Source: Streptomyces sp. TP-A0356
GTDB taxonomy: Bacteria > Actinomycetota > Actinomycetes > Streptomycetales > Streptomycetaceae
Direction: 5' to 3'
Length of the DNA: 64,000 bases
NCBI RefSeq assembly: GCF_001417775.1
Contig: NZ_BBZJ01000013.1
Span: 62,001-126,000, forward strand
Positions 8,334-17,062 of this stretch are shown here, in pieces. The notes under the pieces are model-generated. The model had not been told where the DNA came from. It was given only the letters and a program-made list of their open reading frames with translations, and did not search any database. A program made the position numbers and the translations under genes. Position 1 is the first letter of the stretch; every line of letters begins with the position of its first letter.

Positions 8334-9338
8334 TCAGATCGCGAGCTGCTGCTCATTGCGGTTCAGCCAGCGGCGGTAGAACGAGGTGAAGACGATCAGG
8401 ATGGCCAGCAGCAGGATGCCGTAGGCCGCCGACTGCGCGAAGTCGCGCGGCTGCTGCCCGAAGCCCAGGTAGTACGCCCAGGTGACGAGGATCTGCGCGT
8501 CGGGGGCGGTGGTGCCGAAGAGCAGGAAGATGACGGCGAACTGGTTGAAGGTCCAGATGATCCCGAGGAGGACGACGGTGGAGCTGACGGACCTCAGGCC
8601 CGGAAGGGTGACGTACCGGAACCGCTGCCAGGCGCTCGCGCCGTCCATCTCGGCGGCCTCGTACAGCGTGCCGTCGATGGACTGGAGGCCGCCGAGCAGC
8701 GAGACCATCATGAACGGGACACCGCACCAGGTGTTGACCATGATCGCGGCGAACCGCTGCCAGAAGGTGTCCTCCAGCCAGGAGGGCTCCGGCAGGTGCA
8801 GGGCGTGGAGTGCCGCGTTGATGATGCCGCCGTCGGCGAGCATGAACCGCCAGCCGAAGACGGTGACGAAGGTGGGCACGGCCCAGGGCAGGATCAGGAT
8901 CAGCCGGTAGAAGGTCCGTCCCCGCAGCTTCTGGTCGAGCAGCAGCGCCAGGGCCAGCCCGATGGTGTAGTGCAGTGCCACGCACAGCGCCGTCCACACG
9001 ATCGTCCAGATGAAGTGCGACCAGAACCGGTCGTACGAGGTCGGCCCGAACAGGATGTCCTGGTAGTTGCCGAGGCCGATGAACTTGTACGTGGCGTCGA
9101 TGTGGTTGACGCCGATGGTGCGGGCCGTGTTGAGGCTGTTGGCGTCGGTGAGCGTCAGGTAGAGGCCGTAGACCAGGGGGTAGAGCACGAGCACGCCCAG
9201 TACGACGGCGACCGGGGCGATCATCGCGTAGGCGTACCAGTGCTTCTGGTAGCCGTGCCTCAGGCGCCGGCCCAGGCCGGGCCGCGGCGCGCGGTCACCG
9301 CGGCGCCTGCCGGTGGCGCGGTCGATGGCGACTGTCAT
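8334..9338 (-). CDS. malF: Maltose/maltodextrin ABC transporter permease MalF
   Basis: Membrane permease of 334 residues that pairs with MalG. The ATG at 9338 has GAAGG 8 bases upstream. After a basic N-terminus there are about six helices (first: AYAMIAPVAVVLGVLVLYPL). The ATPase-docking loop EAAEMDGASAWQRFRYVTLP lies near residues 225-244. It lacks the long N-terminal extension of enterobacterial MalF, as is usual in actinobacteria. The gene is separated from malE by 103 bp carrying a strong stem-loop, and from malG by 13 bp. Confidence 0.93.
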   Translation of the reverse strand: MTVAIDRATGRRRGDRAPRPGLGRRLRHGYQKHWYAYAMIAPVAVVLGVLVLYPLVYGLYLTLTDANSLNTARTIGVNHIDATYKFIGLGNYQDILFGPTSYDRFWSHFIWTIVWTALCVALHYTIGLALALLLDQKLRGRTFYRLILILPWAVPTFVTVFGWRFMLADGGIINAALHALHLPEPSWLEDTFWQRFAAIMVNTWCGVPFMMVSLLGGLQSIDGTLYEAAEMDGASAWQRFRYVTLPGLRSVSSTVVLLGIIWTFNQFAVIFLLFGTTAPDAQILVTWAYYLGFGQQPRDFAQSAAYGILLLAILIVFTSFYRRWLNRNEQQLAI

Positions 9339-9387
9339 GGTTCGACACCTTCTGGAGGATCAAGGGGGTGGGCCTGGGCACAGGCCG

Positions 9388-9435
9388 GTGGCCGTCGGAT
9401 CCTTCCCCGTTGTTCAAGGAGAATCCGACGGCCAC
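9388..9435 (-). other. Stem-loop between malE and malF
   Basis: GTGGCCGTCGGAT (9388-9400) and ATCCGACGGCCAC (9423-9435) are perfect 13-bp inverted arms with a 22-base loop, starting 6 bp after the malE stop. No T tract follows on the minus strand. The likely role is to stabilise the malE message or attenuate readthrough, so that the binding protein is made in excess over the permeases, as the malE-malF repeat does in E. coli. Confidence 0.7.
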
Positions 9436-9441
9436 TCGGGC

Positions 9442-10716
9442 TTACTTGCTGAAGTCGGGGACCAGCTTGGCGATGGCGAGCCGTGCGTTGCTCAGGCCCT
9501 GGTCCAGCGACTCCTTGCCGCCCGCGATCTTGGGCAGCTCGGTGTCGAGCGGGCCCCACAGCGAGCTGTACTCGGGCAGCGCGGGGCGCGGCTGGGCGGC
9601 GGACAGGACGCCCTGGTAGCCGGCGATGCCCGGGTCGGCCTTGACCTGTGCGCTGTAGGCGTCGGCACGCGTGGGCAGCGTGGAGTTCTTCTGGGCGATG
9701 GTCTCCTGGGACTTCACCGAGGTCATGAAGTTCACGAACTTCAGCGCCGCCTCCTGGTGGGCCTTGTCCGAGCCGGCGTAGACCGAGAGGTTGTGGCCGC
9801 CGGTCGGGGCGCCCGCCTTGCCGCTGGAGCCGGCCGGGACGGTGGCGATGCCGAGGTTGGACTTGTCCGTGAAGGCCTTGCCCTTGTAGAAGTTCGTGAT
9901 CTCCCAGGGGCCCTGGATGATCGCGGCGACCTTGCCGGTCACGAACGCGTCCTGGATGTGGGCGTAGGCGTCGGCGGTGGTGTCGGCCTTGTGCAGGCCC
10001 TTTCCGGAGAACAGGCTCAGCCAGGTGCCGTAGGCCTTCTTCGCGGGGGCCGAGTCGACGGTGATCTTCTTGGCGGTGGCGTCGATCGTGTCGGTGCCCT
10101 CGCCGTGGAGGAAGGTCTGCGCGTAGTAGGCCTGCGTGGAGCCCCAGTAGCCGTCGGCGCCGGTCTTGTCCTTGACCTTCGCGGCGTCGGACTTCAGCTC
10201 GTCCCAGGTGGTGGGCGCCTTGGTGATGCCGGCCTTCTTGAAGAGGTCCTTGTTGTAGACCAGCGCGAGGGTGTCGGTCACCAGGGGCACGCCGTAGGTC
10301 TTGCCCTCGTACTGGGCCTGCTTGATCAGGCTGGGCTGGAACTTGCTCTGGTCCGCCAGGGCCTCGGTGCCGTCCAGCGGCAGGAAGTAGCCCTTCTTCG
10401 CGAAGGCGGGGGTCCAGCCGACCTCCGAGCGCAGCACGTCGGGGGCGCCCTTGGAGCCGGCGGCCGTGTCGAACTTGTTCTGCGCCTGGTCGAAGGGGAC
10501 GTTGACGTACTTGACCGTGATGTCCTTGTTGGCGGCCTCGAAGTCCTTGACCAGTGCCTGGTACGTCGGGGCCTCATTGGTGGCGTTGGAGGTGTCCCAC
10601 CAGGTGATGGTGACCGGGCCGTTGGACTTGCCGCTGCCGCTGTCGCTTCCGCCGCAGGCCGTCGCCGCGAGGGCGACGGACGCCACCAGCGCGGTGGCCG
10701 CTATGCCACGCCGCAT
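9442..10716 (-). CDS. malE: Maltose/maltodextrin-binding lipoprotein MalE
   Basis: Extracytoplasmic solute-binding lipoprotein of 424 residues for the MalFG importer. The ATG at 10716 has AAGGAG 6 bases upstream. The signal peptide MRRGIAATALVASVALAATA precedes a lipidation Cys at residue 21 (ATAC-GGS). The mature part has the family-1 solute-binding fold: VTITWWDTSN near the start, YNKDLFKKAG, the helix-rich C-lobe and the AAxxKFVNFMTS segment. First gene of malEFG-aglA, divergent from malR over a region with CTTGC boxes. Induction by maltose through MalR is the known pattern in Streptomyces. Confidence 0.94.
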   Translation of the reverse strand: MRRGIAATALVASVALAATACGGSDSGSGKSNGPVTITWWDTSNATNEAPTYQALVKDFEAANKDITVKYVNVPFDQAQNKFDTAAGSKGAPDVLRSEVGWTPAFAKKGYFLPLDGTEALADQSKFQPSLIKQAQYEGKTYGVPLVTDTLALVYNKDLFKKAGITKAPTTWDELKSDAAKVKDKTGADGYWGSTQAYYAQTFLHGEGTDTIDATAKKITVDSAPAKKAYGTWLSLFSGKGLHKADTTADAYAHIQDAFVTGKVAAIIQGPWEITNFYKGKAFTDKSNLGIATVPAGSSGKAGAPTGGHNLSVYAGSDKAHQEAALKFVNFMTSVKSQETIAQKNSTLPTRADAYSAQVKADPGIAGYQGVLSAAQPRPALPEYSSLWGPLDTELPKIAGGKESLDQGLSNARLAIAKLVPDFSK

Positions 10717-11144
10717 GAGTTCTCCTTGAGGGTGAAAGCCCGTGGGGGCGAAGGGACGGTCCCGTCCGCCGTCCCTCTGCCGACTTGCCGACTGCGCCGT
10801 TGCGGCCGCCGGGCGACGAGAACGTAACAGCGATGTAAGCCTTGCGAAAGACCTTGCAGCAAAAAAGTGAAAGGGCGGACGATGGTTACCTGCGCGTGAC
10901 CTCGCCGTGAGGGGGCCCCGGCCCGGGTTTCCGGCTGATCGGCGGGGTCTCGGACACTTGTGCAAGACTCTGCAAGCTCTTGCCAGACATCTCCGCCGCG
11001 GGGATCATCCCGTTGCGGAACGGACGCCGAACAGATTGACGAGGGAGCGCGATGACGCAGCAACCCGCAGCGGGCCGTTCAACCGCCCGGGCCCGGCGTC
11101 CGGTTGGTGGGCAAGCGGAGACACGGCCGGTACAGTCCAATCCC
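10717..11144. promoter_or_regulatory. Divergent malE/malR control region with CTTGC boxes
   Basis: No gene is seen here other than the possible longer malR N-terminus. Two direct CTTGC repeats lie at 10841-10846 and 10853-10859, 12 bp apart. A second cluster at 10957-10983 has CTTGTGCAAG, a further TGCAAG and the palindrome GCAAG-CT-CTTGC. These are the best candidates for MalR binding, one group nearer malE and one nearer malR. A TACAGT hexamer at 11131-11136 could be the -10 box of a leaderless malR transcript. Exact promoters for malE could not be fixed by eye. Confidence 0.6.
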
Positions 11145-12164
11145 GTGACCACACGGCTCGCCGACATCGCGGCCCAGGCGGGGGTCAGCGAGGCGACGGT
11201 CAGCCGTGTCCTGAACGGTAAGCCGGGCGTGGCCGCGACCACCCGCCAGTCCGTGCTGGCCGCGCTCGACGTGCTGGGCTACGAGCGTCCGGTACGGCTG
11301 CGCCAGCGCAGCGAGGGCCTGGTGGGCCTGATCACCCCGGAACTGGAGAACCCGATATTCCCGGCCCTCGCCCAGGTCATCGGCCAGGCGCTGACGCGGC
11401 AGGGGTACACCCCGGTGCTGGCGACGCAGACACCGGGCGGCTCCACCGAGGACGAGCTGACGGAGATGCTCGTGGACCGGGGGGTCGCCGGCATCATCTA
11501 TGTCTCCGGGCTGCACGCGGACACCACCGCCGATATGCAGCGCTATGAGCGCCTGCGGGCCCAGGGCGTGCCCTTCGTGCTGGTGGACGGCTTCTCGCCG
11601 AAGGTGCAGGCGCCGTTCATCTCTCCCGACGACCGGGCGGCGATGTCCCTGGCGGTCACGCATCTGGTGTCGTTGGGCCATACACGGATCGGTCTGGCCC
11701 TCGGGCCCAAGCGGTTCGTCCCGGTGCAGCGGAAGATCGAGGGTTTCGTCCGTACGATGCAGGACCAGCTGGGGCTGTCCGCCGAGGACGTCGAGACCCG
11801 GCTGATCCAGCACTCGCTGTACACGCTGGAGGGCGGCCAGGCGGCGGCCTCCGAGCTGATCGAACGGGACTGCACGGCGGTGGTGTGCGCGAGCGACATG
11901 ATGGCGCTCGGGGCGATACGCGCGGCGCGGCAGCACGGGCTGGAAGTGCCCACGGACATCTCGGTGGTGGGCTTCGACGACTCCCCGCTCATCGCGTTCA
12001 CGGATCCGCCGCTGACGACGATCCGCAAGCCGGTTCCCGCGATGGGGCAGGCGGCGGTGCGGACGCTGCTGGAGGAGATCGGCGGGACGCCCGCGCCGCA
12101 CAGTGAGTTCGTGTTCATGCCGGAGCTGGTGGTGCGGGGGTCGACCGCTTCGGCGCCGCGGTGA
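11145..12164 (+). CDS. malR: LacI-family maltose operon repressor MalR
   Basis: DNA-binding repressor of 339 residues. The N-terminal helix-turn-helix and hinge are plain: TTRLADIAAQAGVSEATVSR, then VLNGKPGVAATTRQSVLAALDVLGY. The sugar-binding periplasmic-protein-like core runs from about residue 60 (GLVGLITPELENPIFP) to the end, with GFDDSPLIAFTDPPLTTIRKP near 280-300. The start is placed at GTG 11145 because the helix-turn-helix begins there as in relatives, and TACAGT lies 8 bases upstream, which fits a leaderless start. An ATG at 11052 with GAGGGAG in front is in frame and would add 31 unusual residues. It is divergent from malEFG-aglA and should also control the amylase genes. Confidence 0.93.
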   Translation: MTTRLADIAAQAGVSEATVSRVLNGKPGVAATTRQSVLAALDVLGYERPVRLRQRSEGLVGLITPELENPIFPALAQVIGQALTRQGYTPVLATQTPGGSTEDELTEMLVDRGVAGIIYVSGLHADTTADMQRYERLRAQGVPFVLVDGFSPKVQAPFISPDDRAAMSLAVTHLVSLGHTRIGLALGPKRFVPVQRKIEGFVRTMQDQLGLSAEDVETRLIQHSLYTLEGGQAAASELIERDCTAVVCASDMMALGAIRAARQHGLEVPTDISVVGFDDSPLIAFTDPPLTTIRKPVPAMGQAAVRTLLEEIGGTPAPHSEFVFMPELVVRGSTASAPR

Positions 12165-12290
12165 CGGCCGAAGTCGTCCCTGGGTAGGAGTTTCCGGACT
12201 TCGCACGCTCCTCCAGGTGGAGAACATGCGACCGGAACCCGTCCAGGGGATGATCGGTGGGAGAACGCTTTTCTGGCAGACTCTGTGCCT

Positions 12291-13160
12291 ATGGGTGACA
12301 GGACCGTGACGGCAGTGGAGAGCCGGGGGCAGGTCGCTTCACACCCCGTCATCGATGAAGCGGAGGATCACGCGAGGCAGGGCCTGCTGCGTCGGATCCG
12401 TACTCCTCGCCGTCCGCGCTTCTGGTTCGAAATCCTGCTCATCGCGGTGAGTTACTGGACGTACTCGCTGATCCGCAACGCCGTGCCGGAGCAGAAGGCC
12501 CAGGCGCTGGCCAACGCGGACTGGCTGTGGCGGCTGGAGCACCACCTGGGGATCGCCGTCGAGGACTCGGTCAACCATGCGCTGAACTCGGCGACATGGC
12601 TGATCGTGGGCATGAACTACTACTACGCGACGCTGCACTTCGTGGTGACGCTGGGCGTCCTGGTGTGGCTGTACCACAGCCATCCGGGCCGGTACGCGGC
12701 GACGCGGCTCGCCCTGTTCGCCACGACGGCGGTGGCGCTGCTCGGCTACTACTTCTTCCCGCTGGCGCCACCCCGTCTGATGCACGGCGGCCACTTCGTG
12801 GACACCGTGGTGGTGCACCACACCTGGGGCTCGATGGCGTCGGGCGACCTCAAACACATGTCGAACCAGTACGCGGCCATGCCGTCGATGCACATCGGCT
12901 GGTCCCTGTGGTGCGGCCTGACGGTCTTCGCGCTGTCGAGGGTGCCCTGGGTGCGGGTCCTGGGTCTGGTCTACCCGACGCTGACCCTGATGGTGATCGT
13001 CGCCACGGCGAACCACTTCTGGCTGGACGCGGTCGGCGGGACGGTGTGCCTGTCGTTCGGCTTCGCGACGGCGTCGCTGTGGTACGGCGCCCTGCCGTAC
13101 GCGCTGCCGCGCCGGGTACCGGTGCCGGGCCGGGCCGCGCTGCTGCCCGTCAGGGCGTGA
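12291..13160 (+). CDS. PAP2-superfamily integral membrane protein
   Basis: Membrane protein of 289 residues with about six helices. PAP2-type (lipid phosphatase/phosphotransferase) signatures are AMPSMHIGWSLWCGL (about residues 200-214, with the conserved PSMH) and ATANHFWLDAVGG (about 240-252, with H and D). This two-motif form resembles the Aur1/Ipt1-like PAP2 branch seen in actinobacteria, so a lipid phosphate or inositol-phosphate transfer role is possible but not shown. The ATG at 12291 has no ribosome site; CAGACT 8 bases upstream could be a -10 box of a leaderless message. A GTG at 12306 with AGGA in front is an alternative. It is convergent with glnE across a shared terminator. Confidence 0.8.
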   Translation: MGDRTVTAVESRGQVASHPVIDEAEDHARQGLLRRIRTPRRPRFWFEILLIAVSYWTYSLIRNAVPEQKAQALANADWLWRLEHHLGIAVEDSVNHALNSATWLIVGMNYYYATLHFVVTLGVLVWLYHSHPGRYAATRLALFATTAVALLGYYFFPLAPPRLMHGGHFVDTVVVHHTWGSMASGDLKHMSNQYAAMPSMHIGWSLWCGLTVFALSRVPWVRVLGLVYPTLTLMVIVATANHFWLDAVGGTVCLSFGFATASLWYGALPYALPRRVPVPGRAALLPVRA

Positions 13161-13161
13161 G

Positions 13162-13188
13162 GCCCGTCCGCCACCGTCGGTGGTGGAC
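13162..13188. terminator. Bidirectional terminator between the PAP2 gene and glnE
   Basis: CCGTCCGCCACC, loop GTC and GGTGGTGGACGG form a 12-pair stem with one mismatch. It fills the 30-bp gap between two convergent stops and can serve both strands. Confidence 0.8.
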
Positions 13189-13190
13189 GG

Positions 13191-16190
13191 TCACGAGGCG
13201 TAGAACAGGTCCTCGACGACGGTCCGGGCCCTGCGGGTCGTGCGCCGGTAGTCGTCGAGCATGTCGCCCACGTGGCCGGGCCCGTACCCGAGGTAGCGCC
13301 CCACCGCGGCGAGCTCCCGGCTCTCGGACGGGAAGGTGTCGCCCGCCCGCCCCCGGACCAGCATCACCGCGTTGCGCACCCGCGAGGCGAGGACCCAGGC
13401 CTCGTCCAGGATCTCCGCCTCCTCGGCGGGGATCAGTCCCGCGGCGCACGCGGCGGCGAGGGCGGAGCGGGTGCGGGTGGTGCGCAGGCCCGGTTCCGCC
13501 CAGCCGTGCCGCAGCTGCAGCAGCTGGACCGTCCATTCCACGTCCGACAGGCCGCCCCGGCCCAGCTTCGTGTGGAGCGTCTTGTCGGCGCCCCTGGGCA
13601 GCCGCTCGGACTCCATGCGGGCCTTCAGGCGCCTGATCTCGCGTACGGCGTCCTCCCCGAGTCCCTCCGCCGGGTAGCGCAGGGGGTCGATCAGCTCGAT
13701 GAAGCGGCGGCCCAGGTCCTCGTCCCCGGCGACGGGCTCGGCCCGCAGCAGGGCGTGCGACTCCCAGACCAGCGACCAGCGCCGGTAGTACGCCTCGTAC
13801 GACGTGAGGGTGCGCACGAGCGGTCCGGACTTGCCCTCGGGCCGCAGGTCCGCGTCGATCAGCAGCGGCGGATCGGTGCTGGGGAGCTGGAGCAGCCGCC
13901 GCATCTCGGCGACCACCTTGTTCGCGGCCTCGGCTGCCTCCCGTTCGCCGACGCCCTCCAGGGGTTCGTGCACGAACAGTACGTCCGCGTCGGAGCCGTA
14001 GCCCAGTTCGTGTCCGCCGAAGCGGCCCATGCCGATGACCGCGAACCTGGTGGGCAGGGTGTCGCCCCAGCCCCCTCGGACCACGGCGCGCAGGGTGCCC
14101 GCCAGGGTCGCCGCCGTCAGGTCCGAGACCGCGCCGCCGACCATGTCGATCAGGGCGCCCTGGTCGGGGCGGGCCGGTGCGTCCTCGCTGCCGTAGGAGC
14201 CGACGATGTCCGCGGCGGCCGTACGGAACAGCTCGCGCCGGCGCACACCGCGGGCCACCGCGACCGCCTGCTCGGCGTTCTCGGCGCGGCCGACCGCGGC
14301 GAGGATCTCCTGCTCCAGTGGGGCACGGCCGCGCGGTTCGAGTCCGCCGCCGTCCCCGTCGCCGAGGAGGGCCACCGCCTCGGGGGCGCGCATCAGCAGG
14401 TCGGGGGCGAGCCGGCCCGCGGACAGCACGCGGGCGAGGTTCTCGGCGGCGGCGCCCTCGTCCCTCAGCAGCCGCAGGTACCACGGGGTCTTGCCGAGTG
14501 CGTCCGACACCTTGCGGAAGTTGAGCAGGCCCGCGTCCGGGTTCGCGGAGTCGGCGAACCAGCCGAGCAGTACGGGCAGCAGGGTGCGCTGGATGGCGGC
14601 CTTGCGGGTGACCCCGGAGGCCAGCGCCTCCAGGTGGCGCAGCGCGGACGCCGGGTCGGCGTAGCCGAGCGCCACGAGGCGTTCCCGGGCCGCGTCGGGG
14701 CTCAGCCGGGCCTCGCCGGGAGCCAGTTGGGCGACGGCGTCCAGCAGCGGGCGGTAGAAGAGCTTCTCGTGCAGCCGGCGTACGACGCCCGTGTGCCGTT
14801 TCCACTCGCGCCGGAGCTCGCCGACGGGGTCGGTGCGCAGTCCCAGGGAGCGTCCGAGGCGCCGCAGGTCGGCGTCCTCCTCGGGGACGAGGTGGGTGCG
14901 GCGCAGCCGGTAGAGCTGGAGGCGGTGCTCCATGGAGCGCAGGAAGCGGTAGGCCTCGTCCAGCTGTACGGCGTCGGCGCGCCCGACGTAGCCACCGGCC
15001 GCGAGCGCCTTGAGCGCGTCCAGTGTGGTGCCGCTGCGCAGCGAGGTGTCGGACCGGCCGTGCACCAACTGCAGGAGCTGGACGGCGAATTCGACGTCCC
15101 TGAGGCCTCCCGGCCCGAGCTTCAGTTCGCGCTCGACCTCTCCGACGGGGATGTTGGCGACGACCCGGCGGCGCATCTTCTGCACGTCGGCGACGAAGTT
15201 CTCGCGCTCGGCGGCCTGCCAGACGAGGGGGGCGAGGGTGGCGACGTACTCCTCGCCGAGTTCGAGGTCGCCGGCCACCGGGCGCGCCTTGAGCAGGGCC
15301 TGGAACTCCCAGGTCTTGGCCCAGCGCTGGTAGTACGCGAGGTGGCTGCTGAGGGTGCGCACGAGCGGGCCGTTCCTGCCCTCGGGACGCAGATTGGCGT
15401 CGACGGGCCAGATGGAGCCCTCGACGGTCGTCTCGGAGCAGATCCGCATCATGTGGGAGGCGAGCCGGGTCGCGGCCTGCAGGGCCTTGCGCTCGTCCGC
15501 GTCGCCCGCGGGCTCGCCGACGAAGATGACGTCCACGTCGGAGACGTAGTTCAGCTCGTGGCCGCCGCACTTGCCCATCGCGATCACCGCGAGCCGGCAG
15601 AGAGCGGCGTCGTCCGGGGCCGCGGCGCGGGCGATGGCGAGGGCCGCGCGCAGAGTGGCGGTGGCGAGGTCGGCCAGCTCGGCGGCGGTCTGGGCGACGT
15701 CGATGGTGCCGCACACGTCGCGCGCGGCGATGGACAGCAGACAGCGGCGGTAGGCGACGCGCAGGGAGACGGGGTCGGTGGCCTCCGCCAGCTGTCGTTC
15801 GAACTCCTGTACACCGGGGTGGAGGTCGTGGGGCTCGTAGGTGACCAGGGCGTGCCAGTCACCGGGGTGGCGGGCGAGGTGGTCGGCGAGCGCGGCGGAG
15901 GCACCGAGGACGCCGAGCAGCCGGTCCCGCAGGGGCTTGGCCGAGACCAGCGTGTCGAGCAGCTCGCGGCGGGCGGTGGGGGCGGGCTGCGCCTCCACCA
16001 GCCGGACGAGACCGTGCAGCGCCAGATCGGGGTCGGCGGTCGCGCCCAGGGCGTCGAGCAGGACGGGATCGGACCTTATCGGCGCCAGCTCGACGCTCTC
16101 CAGGAGCCGCTCGGCGGCGGAGGGGTCGGTGAAGCCGTGCCGCAGCAGTCGCGTGAAGGTACTGCTCCTGCGCCCCGGGGGCACGGTCAT
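13191..16190 (-). CDS. glnE: Bifunctional glutamine synthetase adenylyltransferase/deadenylylase
   Basis: Cytoplasmic enzyme of 999 residues that attaches AMP to glutamine synthetase I and removes it in response to nitrogen status. The ATG at 16190 has AGGAGG 7 bases upstream; longer frames run into the minisatellite and are not credible. It has the family's duplicated plan: an N-terminal nucleotidyltransferase-like domain with GHELNYVSDVDVIFV (about residue 217, deadenylylation) and a C-terminal one with GHELGYGSDADVLFV (about 733, adenylylation), each followed by a helical domain with a GRGGLSDVEW- or GPGGLRDVEF-type motif. Length matches actinobacterial GlnE. The glutamine synthetase homologue at 22198-23559 is a GlnA2-type enzyme and not necessarily its target. 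Confidence 0.95.
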   Translation of the reverse strand: MTVPPGRRSSTFTRLLRHGFTDPSAAERLLESVELAPIRSDPVLLDALGATADPDLALHGLVRLVEAQPAPTARRELLDTLVSAKPLRDRLLGVLGASAALADHLARHPGDWHALVTYEPHDLHPGVQEFERQLAEATDPVSLRVAYRRCLLSIAARDVCGTIDVAQTAAELADLATATLRAALAIARAAAPDDAALCRLAVIAMGKCGGHELNYVSDVDVIFVGEPAGDADERKALQAATRLASHMMRICSETTVEGSIWPVDANLRPEGRNGPLVRTLSSHLAYYQRWAKTWEFQALLKARPVAGDLELGEEYVATLAPLVWQAAERENFVADVQKMRRRVVANIPVGEVERELKLGPGGLRDVEFAVQLLQLVHGRSDTSLRSGTTLDALKALAAGGYVGRADAVQLDEAYRFLRSMEHRLQLYRLRRTHLVPEEDADLRRLGRSLGLRTDPVGELRREWKRHTGVVRRLHEKLFYRPLLDAVAQLAPGEARLSPDAARERLVALGYADPASALRHLEALASGVTRKAAIQRTLLPVLLGWFADSANPDAGLLNFRKVSDALGKTPWYLRLLRDEGAAAENLARVLSAGRLAPDLLMRAPEAVALLGDGDGGGLEPRGRAPLEQEILAAVGRAENAEQAVAVARGVRRRELFRTAAADIVGSYGSEDAPARPDQGALIDMVGGAVSDLTAATLAGTLRAVVRGGWGDTLPTRFAVIGMGRFGGHELGYGSDADVLFVHEPLEGVGEREAAEAANKVVAEMRRLLQLPSTDPPLLIDADLRPEGKSGPLVRTLTSYEAYYRRWSLVWESHALLRAEPVAGDEDLGRRFIELIDPLRYPAEGLGEDAVREIRRLKARMESERLPRGADKTLHTKLGRGGLSDVEWTVQLLQLRHGWAEPGLRTTRTRSALAAACAAGLIPAEEAEILDEAWVLASRVRNAVMLVRGRAGDTFPSESRELAAVGRYLGYGPGHVGDMLDDYRRTTRRARTVVEDLFYAS

Positions 16191-16286
16191 CCCTCGGCCT
16201 CCTGACCATCGATCAAGGTCCTGCGACTTTGAGCCTAACGGCAGTCCCCGCCAAGAGCGCCGGCGCGGTGCCGCGCGATGTGCCTC

Positions 16287-16623
16287 CGGCACGTGGGGCG
16301 GTGTGCGTCCGGGGTGTGGTGCGGTGTGCCTCCGGCCTACGGTGCGGTGAGCGGGGCGCTCGGCCTGTGGTGCGGTGTGCGTCCGGCATGTGGGGCGGTG
16401 CGCCTCCGGCCTACGGTGCGGTGAGCGTCCGGCATGTGGGGCGGTGTGCGTCCGGCCTACGGTGCGGTGAGCGTCGTGCTCGGCCTACGGTGCGGTGAGC
16501 CTCCGGCACGTGGTGCGGTGTGCCTCCGGCATGTGGGGCGGTGTGCGTCCGGCATGTGGGGCGGTGCGCCTCCGGCCTACGGTGCGGTGAGCGTCGCGCT
16601 CGGCCTACGGCGCGGTGTGCCTC
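16287..16623. repeat. Minisatellite: 14 units of 23 or 28 bp upstream of glnE
   Basis: Eleven units are 23 bp and three (the 3rd, 8th and 13th) are 28 bp with a GNGCT extension. Each begins CGG(C/G), has a core of the type TGTGGGGCGGTG or TACGGTGCGGTG, and ends in GCCTC or GCGTC. A degenerate unit precedes the array at 16261-16286. The 23-bp unit is not a multiple of 3, so it is not a coding repeat. It starts about 100 bp upstream of the glnE ATG. The whole gene-free stretch 16191-17062 holds only this array and the decayed sequence at 16790-16945. Confidence 0.95.
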
Positions 16624-16789
16624 CGGGATACCGCGCGGCACGGGACCGGCCTGCCTCGCGGCAGGCGACCGGCACACCTACCGGCACACGACCGGCATGC
16701 CGTGCGCCGCATGTCCGGCGTGCCAAGCGTGACCGGCCTGCCGTGCGGGCCACCGCCGAGGCCGTCCCGGTGCCACCAGGGCCGCCCAG

Positions 16790-16945
16790 CCGCGGTAGGG
16801 CCAGGTGCTCGTCCGGCAGCCGGAGCGTCGCCTCCGCCGCGCAGGCCACCCCCGGAGGTCGCGTCCCGGCTCACCGAGGGTCGGCGGCCGCCGTACCGGT
16901 CCTCCCACGCCGCGCAGGCCGAGAGCGCGCCGCACCCGGTGGCCC
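16790..16945 (-). other. Decayed copies of the DUF72 gene 3' end
   Basis: Bases 16793-16850 match 17107-17163 inside the DUF72 gene at roughly 48 of 57 positions. On the minus strand they read CAAEATLRLPDEHLALPR beside the real AAEAMLRLLEEHLPHRVRR. Bases 16921-16943 match 17091-17113 at about 21 of 23. These are degenerate partial duplications of the end of the neighbouring gene, placed after its stop, with no intact frame. Confidence 0.6.
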
Positions 16946-17062
16946 GCACGACGCGCCGAAGGGCCGCCGCCCCGCCGTCCGTTCCCGCGCGCGGACCGGT
17001 CCCCCGTCCGGGAGCACACCGCACCCCTCGGCCCCCACAAGGCACCGATCCCCCCGCCGCCG

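Noticed and set aside
13272-16205. A 977-codon plus-strand frame opposite glnE
   Set aside because: It is an antisense shadow. The minus strand has both nucleotidyltransferase motifs and the normal GlnE length.
16287-16623. CRISPR array
   Set aside because: The repeats are directly adjacent with no unique spacers and no cas genes nearby, so it is a minisatellite.
16229-16677. Repetitive protein genes across the minisatellite on either strand
   Set aside because: The unit is 23 bp, not a multiple of 3, so frames change from unit to unit. No ribosome site or stable peptide period is present.
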